Shown here in pieces: positions 58,900 to 64,000 of a DNA stretch of 64,000 nucleotides. Below the pieces are notes generated by a model. It worked only from the letters and a program-made list of their open reading frames with translations, did not search any database and had not been told where the DNA came from. Positions within the stretch are counted from its first letter, which is position 1. The number at the start of each line of letters is the position of its first letter. Source of the stretch: Filimonas sp. GTDB taxonomy: Bacteria; Bacteroidota; Bacteroidia; Chitinophagales; Chitinophagaceae. A program made the position numbers and the translations under genes. The stretch is taken from assembly GCA_017306865.1 (NCBI GenBank), contig JAFKHH010000011.1:1116001-1180000 (forward strand). The letters are read 5' to 3'.

Positions 58900-61778
58900 A
58901 TCATAGTCGAGTTTAAGAGCGGTAGCTCAATGGTTATAGTAGTGCCGGGCTGTGCCCCGTTTGATGTAATGCGTAACATACCTGCCCCGTGTTTTAAACG
59001 GATCAGTTCAAGGCGTTCTTTAATAATTTGCAGCGCATGGTTGGGCTGAAAGGACGTATCTGAATTTTTAAATCCGTCGCCATTGTCTATAACAGATGCT
59101 ATTACTTTATTGTCATCAGGCATTAATTTAATGCGTATGCTGCCATTGGTTCCGGTTGCATTTTTAACGCCATGCTCCACTGCGTTTTCAACAATTGGTT
59201 GCAGTATCAGTGTAGGCACAAATAGTTGTGACAGGGACAGCCGGGGATCAATTTCAAAAGAATAAGTAAACCCGTTGCTGAAGCGCTGCTGCTGAATAAA
59301 CAGGTAATGTTTTAGAAAATCAACTTCCTTTTCAATAGTTATATAACTTTCCCTGCTCTCCTGTAAAAAACCGCGCATCAGCTTAGCATAGTTGTCAAGA
59401 TATTTCAAACCACCAATATCATCGCCATCAATGAAATAAGATTGCAAAGGTGTAAGTACATTGAATATGAAATGTGGCTTTAATTGGGCAAACAGGTTCT
59501 TGTTTTCCAGCTCGTTCATTCGCAATTGGTCATTCATATTTTTCTTTGCCTTGTGTAACTGCGCTTTATACCACCGGAATGTTATGAAGCCAATTATGGC
59601 TGCTATGAAGCACCAAAAAAATATGCTTATCCAGGTGCGCTGGTACCACAAAGGATGAATGACAATAGTGTGCGATGCGCTGTTCTCCATTCCTGAGTAA
59701 CCTGCTCTTGCTTTTATCGTAACGGTATATTTTCCTGGTTTCAGGTTGTTGAGCGTTATTGCCCGGTCACTCATTGTTTGCCAGTTGCTGATAGCTTCCC
59801 CATTGTAAGTTATCTGGTAGTCTATATGTTTACTTTTACTCGTATAGTCAAGCAGGTCTGCAGATAACGTAATAGACAACTTCTTTGAATAAGTGATTTC
59901 AGCTATATTTTTTGATGGGTCAAACCCCGTTAAGGAACAGGATAAATAAATTTTCGGAGTAACTATGTTTTTTAAATAACAGGCCAATCGTTTGGGTATA
60001 TAATAAACGCCTTCGTTGGTCGCCAGCGTCAATGTATCTCCTTCAACCAGGTAATCATTGATAGAGAGAGCATATGTTCCTGCATTAATTTCATTAACCA
60101 GTTTCCAGTCTTTTGTATTGAAAATAGCTAACCCGGAACCCGTTTTTATGTAGCAGTAGGAGCTATCCGCTTTTATATCATAGCAATTTTCAGTCAGTAT
60201 TTTGAAGCTGTTTGCCGGCTCACCCTTTTCAGTAAGCTGTACTACAAATGCGCCTTCTTGTGTACAGACTACCAGCTTGCTACCTATTGTTCTCAGTTTA
60301 GTGATCCGGGTTGAAGAGAACTGCTGCAGTTTTGTACCGTTCCGGTAGATACCATCATTTGTGCCATAAAAACATACACTATCATTTAGTGGAGAAATGG
60401 TCAGCGTATTAATGCCTTTGTACATGGTGTCTGTACTAATGTTTCCATCATTGTCAATAATGAAACAAGCAGACTTGGTAGTAAAATAATACCGGTTATT
60501 AAGCATTGTACCATCTTTAAACGGGGTATGTTTGCTGATTGCCAAAGGCATAATTTTACCAGGAACTGACACTCCTGTTCCGGCGTAACTGTTCTGGTTG
60601 CCAAAAAAGAACCATTTATCCGCCACTTTGTAAACAGCCCTGACTTCATTGATGGACTGGTGGCCGGAAAGACTGATCTCCGCCTGTTTTTCATTGTATA
60701 AAATGCTTGCCCTGTCATGGTTGTGTCCTAATGCAGTAAGGCCATTGTCAAGCCTGCTAATTCCGGTAATGTTCCTGTCAGGCGCATCACTCCTGGCTTG
60801 CTGTAAATGTCTTGTCGCCAGGTCTGCAGGTGTAAATAAATAAATGCCCTTGCCGAGCGTTCCCACCCAAAGATTGCCCTGGTAATCGCAAACAAGGCTT
60901 GTTACCGGCACCTGTGTCAATATCTTTGAATAGGTGTGTTGCACACGGCTATCTGTAGAAAAGAAGTTTTTTATCAGCAACAATTCCTGTGTTTCTACAA
61001 AGCCAAGATATAGATCGTCGCCCATCCTTACAAAAGAGCTGATGTTGCCTGTAATTTTTTTACTGTCCCCATTAAAGACCGGCGTGGCAGGTGCATCTCC
61101 ATTCTGACGGAAAATTTTGTTTCCCAGTATCAGCACATCTCCGGTGATCTGTATTGCATACGGTTTGTGATTGAACAATGCAGACAATGTATCGGCTGTA
61201 ATGCCATAGGCATGGTTGGGAATTTTCCACCTGGCCAAAAGGCTATTGATGAAAGATGCTTTGCCTGCCAGCCATTGCTGATTGGGATTGGAAAGTGCTG
61301 CCTGTGAAAAAGTGCTGTTGGTCCGGTACAGGGATAGCGTATCGTTTTTTTGCCAAGCGAGTACTACCGGGCTTTTGAAGGGTGCGGTATTGGGTGTATC
61401 AAGCACAGTCCTGAACGTGTGTGTGCTTAAATTAAAAAGCCTGCTATTGCCGGAGTAGCCAAATAACCATAATGTACTATCGTTGGGCTTATAAACTTGT
61501 ACAAACTCATTGTCTGTTTGTGGTGCAGTATATTGTTTGAAAACATTTCCATCATAGCGAACAAGGCCTCTTTCTGTTGCTATCCAGATATAACCATAAC
61601 CATCTGTAGCCATCTTATAAACACTATTAGAAGGAAGGCTGGAATTGATGTAGGTAAAGTTGCGATATAGCGGTTGGCTACGTTCCATTATCTGTGCGAA
61701 GGCATTGTTGGAAAGCATGCCCGCCAACAGCAGTAGTACAATGTTTTTGGTAGTATTAAACGATACAGGAAAATTCAT
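58896..61778 (-). CDS. Beta-propeller/Y_Y_Y sensor kinase with LytS-type kinase domain
   Basis: 960 residues. The signal peptide ends N-A-F-A-Q (29). Reg_prop beta-propeller blades fill about 35-620 (Y-G-Y-I-W-I-A-T-E-R-G-L-V-R-Y-D is the first, and G-N-L-W-V-G-T-L-G-K-G-I-Y-L-F a later one). A Y_Y_Y domain (I-D-Y-Q-I-T-Y-N-G) follows at about 630-715, then one membrane segment (W-I-S-I-F-F-W-C-F-I-A-A-I-I-G-F). The His_kinase PF06580 domain has K-P-H-F-I-F-N-V-L, with HATPase P-I-V-E-N-A-V-E-H-G-V-K. The architecture resembles hybrid sensors of glycan use, but here with a separate LytTR partner. Ligand unknown. Confidence 0.93.
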   Translation of the reverse strand: MNFPVSFNTTKNIVLLLLAGMLSNNAFAQIMERSQPLYRNFTYINSSLPSNSVYKMATDGYGYIWIATERGLVRYDGNVFKQYTAPQTDNEFVQVYKPNDSTLWLFGYSGNSRLFNLSTHTFRTVLDTPNTAPFKSPVVLAWQKNDTLSLYRTNSTFSQAALSNPNQQWLAGKASFINSLLARWKIPNHAYGITADTLSALFNHKPYAIQITGDVLILGNKIFRQNGDAPATPVFNGDSKKITGNISSFVRMGDDLYLGFVETQELLLIKNFFSTDSRVQHTYSKILTQVPVTSLVCDYQGNLWVGTLGKGIYLFTPADLATRHLQQARSDAPDRNITGISRLDNGLTALGHNHDRASILYNEKQAEISLSGHQSINEVRAVYKVADKWFFFGNQNSYAGTGVSVPGKIMPLAISKHTPFKDGTMLNNRYYFTTKSACFIIDNDGNISTDTMYKGINTLTISPLNDSVCFYGTNDGIYRNGTKLQQFSSTRITKLRTIGSKLVVCTQEGAFVVQLTEKGEPANSFKILTENCYDIKADSSYCYIKTGSGLAIFNTKDWKLVNEINAGTYALSINDYLVEGDTLTLATNEGVYYIPKRLACYLKNIVTPKIYLSCSLTGFDPSKNIAEITYSKKLSITLSADLLDYTSKSKHIDYQITYNGEAISNWQTMSDRAITLNNLKPGKYTVTIKARAGYSGMENSASHTIVIHPLWYQRTWISIFFWCFIAAIIGFITFRWYKAQLHKAKKNMNDQLRMNELENKNLFAQLKPHFIFNVLTPLQSYFIDGDDIGGLKYLDNYAKLMRGFLQESRESYITIEKEVDFLKHYLFIQQQRFSNGFTYSFEIDPRLSLSQLFVPTLILQPIVENAVEHGVKNATGTNGSIRIKLMPDDNKVIASVIDNGDGFKNSDTSFQPNHALQIIKERLELIRLKHGAGMLRITSNGAQPGTTITIELPLLNSTMI

Positions 61779-61904
61779 CTATTACTTGGGGCATTTTGTC
61801 AATGTTTTGGTATCCGAAACGCTGGAGGAAATTATTGTTTCATCAAGATCGACTAAGGTAAGCGTAATAGACTGATTGTCCATTATGGAAGAAGCAAAAT
61901 TTTT

Positions 61905-61955
61905 CTTGTCAAATTAATTACGGGTTTTGTCAAAAAAGACACCCTTCTTGTCAAC
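61905..61955. promoter_or_regulatory. Three direct LytTR-type boxes at 21-bp intervals
   Basis: TTGTCAA occurs at 61906-61912, 61927-61933 and 61948-61954, exactly 21 bases apart each time, within the longer match YTTGTCAAM. They lie 62 bases upstream of the TraB-like gene start (62017) and 127 bases upstream of the divergent kinase. A fourth TTGTCAA lies at 61796-61803 near the kinase start. Confidence 0.68.
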
Positions 61956-62016
61956 CAGGGTGCTGCCGTCTATATGTAAAAAACTTTATTTGTTGCAATT
62001 AGTTAGCATTTATACT

Positions 62017-62901
62017 ATGAAGACAGTAATGTTTTGGTTGGTTGGGATATGCCTGTTTTCCTGTAATGTTTCTGCCCCGCAAAATCACATTCATCCACAT
62101 AATTATACTGTACTGGATTATGTAAGGGTGGGTAAAATGATGGATACGGTTAAAACGCCATACGTTATAGATATAGCGGGCAAAGATGGGAGACGTATCG
62201 TTTTTGTTGGCTGTGTGCATGATGCAGACAGTGCTCATCCGCAATTTAGCATTATAGGAAAATATTTTGCAGATCTGAAGCCGCAGGTGGTTTTTAATGA
62301 AGGTGGACAGGTTGCTGAAAGCACGCACTATGCAACGGTCAGCGAGGCAATACGAAAAGACGGAGAAACTGCTGTGCTAAAATATTATGCTGATAGGGCT
62401 GGTGTAAAAATGCTCAATGGAGATATGGATGCAAAAACTGAGTTTGCGCTGACATTAAAAAAACAGCCGAAAGATGATCTGTATCTCTACTATGTAATAG
62501 AACGTATAGCGATTCCATATCATTATGGTGCATACCCGAATGAACGCTTTGATAGTGTATTTAACCGGATTATTGAAACGTATTTTATAAAAAATGGGTT
62601 TCCTCTATCGCCGGAAGAAAGAACGCTTGGCTATTTTAAAGAGTTGTATAAAAGAAGTACAGGGAACGTATTCGATGTAACAAGTTTTGATTTGGAGGCC
62701 TTTGATTATATCAATGATAGTTGTAAATACTGCGCGGTTGGCAGAGTATCCAAAATGACCAGGGATAGTTTACTTCTTTCAAAAATAGAAGCGGCGCTGG
62801 ATCAATATGATCGTATAATGGTCACATTCGGGCATGGTCATGCCCTGGCGATAGAGCCTGCACTCAGGGAGATTGTAAATAGGAAAAGAACCGCTCAGTA
62901 G
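62017..62901 (+). CDS. TraB/GumN-like lipoprotein of unknown function
   Basis: Start at 62017 (M-K-T-V-M-F-W-L-V-G-I-C-L-F-S-C) places a lipobox Cys at 16 and gives 294 residues; the open frame starts earlier without a signal. R-I-V-F-V-G-C-V-H-D near the N-terminus and K-P-Q-V-V-F-N-E-G-G recall the GX2H and E-x-x-G features of the TraB/TIKI group. The ending M-V-T-F-G-H-G-H-A-L-A-I-E-P has paired His as in that fold. This could be a metal-dependent peptidase-like lipoprotein. Family assignment is moderate. It is followed directly by a DUF3667 gene. Confidence 0.8.
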   Translation: MKTVMFWLVGICLFSCNVSAPQNHIHPHNYTVLDYVRVGKMMDTVKTPYVIDIAGKDGRRIVFVGCVHDADSAHPQFSIIGKYFADLKPQVVFNEGGQVAESTHYATVSEAIRKDGETAVLKYYADRAGVKMLNGDMDAKTEFALTLKKQPKDDLYLYYVIERIAIPYHYGAYPNERFDSVFNRIIETYFIKNGFPLSPEERTLGYFKELYKRSTGNVFDVTSFDLEAFDYINDSCKYCAVGRVSKMTRDSLLLSKIEAALDQYDRIMVTFGHGHALAIEPALREIVNRKRTAQ

Positions 62902-63639
62902 ATGGAAAAACACTGTTTGAACTGCGGTAATATCATTCATGACCAGTATTGTGCATGTTGCGGTCAGAAGGCTGCTACCGGCAGGCTGGACATTCATTTT
63001 CTCTGGCATGAGATACAACACAGCGTAATTCATATTGATAAGGGCATACTGTATACTGCCAGGGAGTTATGTATAAGGCCGGGACATACAGTGAGAGAAT
63101 TTATTGAAGGCAAGCGAATAAAACATTTCAGGCCGTTGATGTTCTTGTTTGTTCTTGCAGGCCTTTATGGGTTCCTGCATCATTATTTTAATATCAACAC
63201 CGTTCGTCTTGTTCCCGCGGCTGGATACGAGAAAGTAAACGACTGGGTGGTTACACATTACGCAATAGTAGAACTCATTAATCTGCCTGTCTATTCATTG
63301 GCTACCTGGCTGGCTTTTAGAAAATGGAATTATAATTATATAGAGCATGTAGTGCTGAATGCATTTGTGACCGGGCAGCGTATTATCCTCAATCTTTTGA
63401 TGCTACCCTTATTGTATTATTTTAATGGAAGCCCTAAAGTAAACACCGTAACTGCGGTTGCTTCAGCAATCGGTTTTGCAATAACCTGTTTTGACTATGC
63501 GCAATTTTTTAAAGGCCACCCACTGCGCTATACTATTTTAAGAATAGTGCTGGCATACCTGTACTTTTTCTCCGTGATCATCTTGATTGCGATTGTAGTT
63601 GTGATAGGGGGTGCAATTTTAGGTATAAAATATAGCTGA
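62902..63639 (+). CDS. DUF3667 zinc-ribbon integral membrane protein
   Basis: 245 residues. The ATG directly follows the TAG of the TraB-like gene, so the two are translationally linked. C-L-N-C (6-9) and C-A-C-C (17-20) form the zinc ribbon; H-I-D-K-G-I-L-Y-T and R-P-G-H-T-V-R-E-F-I-E-G-K-R match the paralogue at 13481-14236. About five membrane segments follow. Function unknown; this copy has a conserved-looking operon partner, the other does not. Confidence 0.9.
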   Translation: MEKHCLNCGNIIHDQYCACCGQKAATGRLDIHFLWHEIQHSVIHIDKGILYTARELCIRPGHTVREFIEGKRIKHFRPLMFLFVLAGLYGFLHHYFNINTVRLVPAAGYEKVNDWVVTHYAIVELINLPVYSLATWLAFRKWNYNYIEHVVLNAFVTGQRIILNLLMLPLLYYFNGSPKVNTVTAVASAIGFAITCFDYAQFFKGHPLRYTILRIVLAYLYFFSVIILIAIVVVIGGAILGIKYS

Positions 63640-63779
63640 CTCATAAAGTCAGGTGCGAAAAGAGTATAGCATCAATGCAATGTATATTCAATTAGTTTGC
63701 AGTGAAAGACAAACATTCATGGCAAGAGAATAAGATACGGTATAACACTTCGCACCCTGGTAATAAATAAGGACTGATA

Positions 63780-64000
63780 ATGACAACAATTAATATTACA
63801 AGAAGGAAAGAAGCTATCGGTTTTATCAGCAAGATGACTGTTACGGCAAAAGATGGGCAGTCGGTATCTATCAAAGCCGGGGAAACAGCTACGTTGACCA
63901 CAACTAGCCCGGTAGAAGAGTTATATGTAAAACGCTTTTGGCGGACCCAGGTAGTTAAAACAGGTGTTGCTGATAGTAATATTTCAGGGACTGTAAATCT
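63780..64000 (+). CDS. Unknown protein, 5' part (runs off the window end)
   Basis: An ATG at 63780 opens a frame of 73 full codons to the window end (M-T-T-I-N-I-T-R-R-K-E-A-I-G-F). It is preceded by ATAAGGACTGATA, a plausible ribosome binding region. V-K-A-G-E-T-A-T-L-type strands (K-A-G-E-T-A-T-L-T-T-T) and Y-V-K-R-F-W-R-T-Q suggest a beta-rich cytoplasmic domain. Family not recognised. It begins 140 bases after the DUF3667 stop on the same strand. Confidence 0.6.
   Translation, partial: MTTINITRRKEAIGFISKMTVTAKDGQSVSIKAGETATLTTTSPVEELYVKRFWRTQVVKTGVADSNISGTVN

Overview
The window looks like a chromosomal segment of a Bacteroidota member, most probably of the Chitinophagaceae type. The reasons are a SusC/SusD pair at the left edge, hybrid-style sensors (TPR-fused, beta-propeller/Y_Y_Y-fused), LytS/LytTR two-component pairs, many AraC regulators, DUF3667 proteins, and promoters of the Bacteroidota form (TTG near -33, TAnnTTTG near -7). 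I saw no rRNA, tRNA, CRISPR array, transposase, integrase or phage gene. The species call is inference from gene content only.

Layout. 0-2.3 kb: end of a SusC/SusD glycan uptake locus. 2.3-12.4 kb: small-molecule and envelope enzymes (VOC protein, type B carboxylesterase, SGNH acetylesterase with its TetR regulator, HExxH protein, S41 peptidase, SDR) interleaved with AraC regulators. 13.1-19.3 kb: repeat islands, a DUF3667 membrane protein, a chromosomal Tet(X)-like flavin monooxygenase with an AraC regulator, an HxlR regulator with a clear palindromic operator, and a possible APCDD1-domain protein. 19.4-25.7 kb: hydrolases, an epimerase plus DJ-1/PfpI pair, and a CPBP protease. 25.8-26.4 kb: a dense repeat island.

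26.4-37.3 kb is the most interesting part. Six genes for envelope or membrane proteins form three two-gene operons. They include two paralogous ~430-residue proteins, a TPR protein, a protein with two lipocalin-like modules, a DUF4870-like protein and a secreted Hcp-like protein. Each operon is preceded by the same arrangement: an AATCAT-N8-ATGATT dyad fused to a TTG -33 element, exactly 20 bases, then a TAnnTTTA -7 element. A divergent TPR-sensor kinase and NarL-type regulator sit beside them and are the obvious candidate controllers. I read this as an undescribed envelope regulon.

37-64 kb: ankyrin/amidohydrolase operon, monoacylglycerol-lipase-like hydrolase, a Rid protein lacking the usual arginine, a lipoprotein agmatine-deiminase-like enzyme, a 650-bp nested palindrome containing an inserted MITE-like element, and a cupin. 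There follow an outer-membrane operon divergent from a LytS/LytTR pair, an HD protein, an orphan lipoprotein sensor kinase, two SDRs, an XRE-pentapeptide fusion, and a large propeller-kinase/LytTR pair divergent from a TraB/GumN-like lipoprotein. Both LytTR pairs have candidate sites with exact 21-bp periodicity in the neighbouring divergent promoter regions.

At least six dispersed non-coding repeat families occur, nearly all palindromic. They include a 221-bp family with three equal-length copies and a ~250-bp family with terminal inverted repeats and a 10-bp target duplication.
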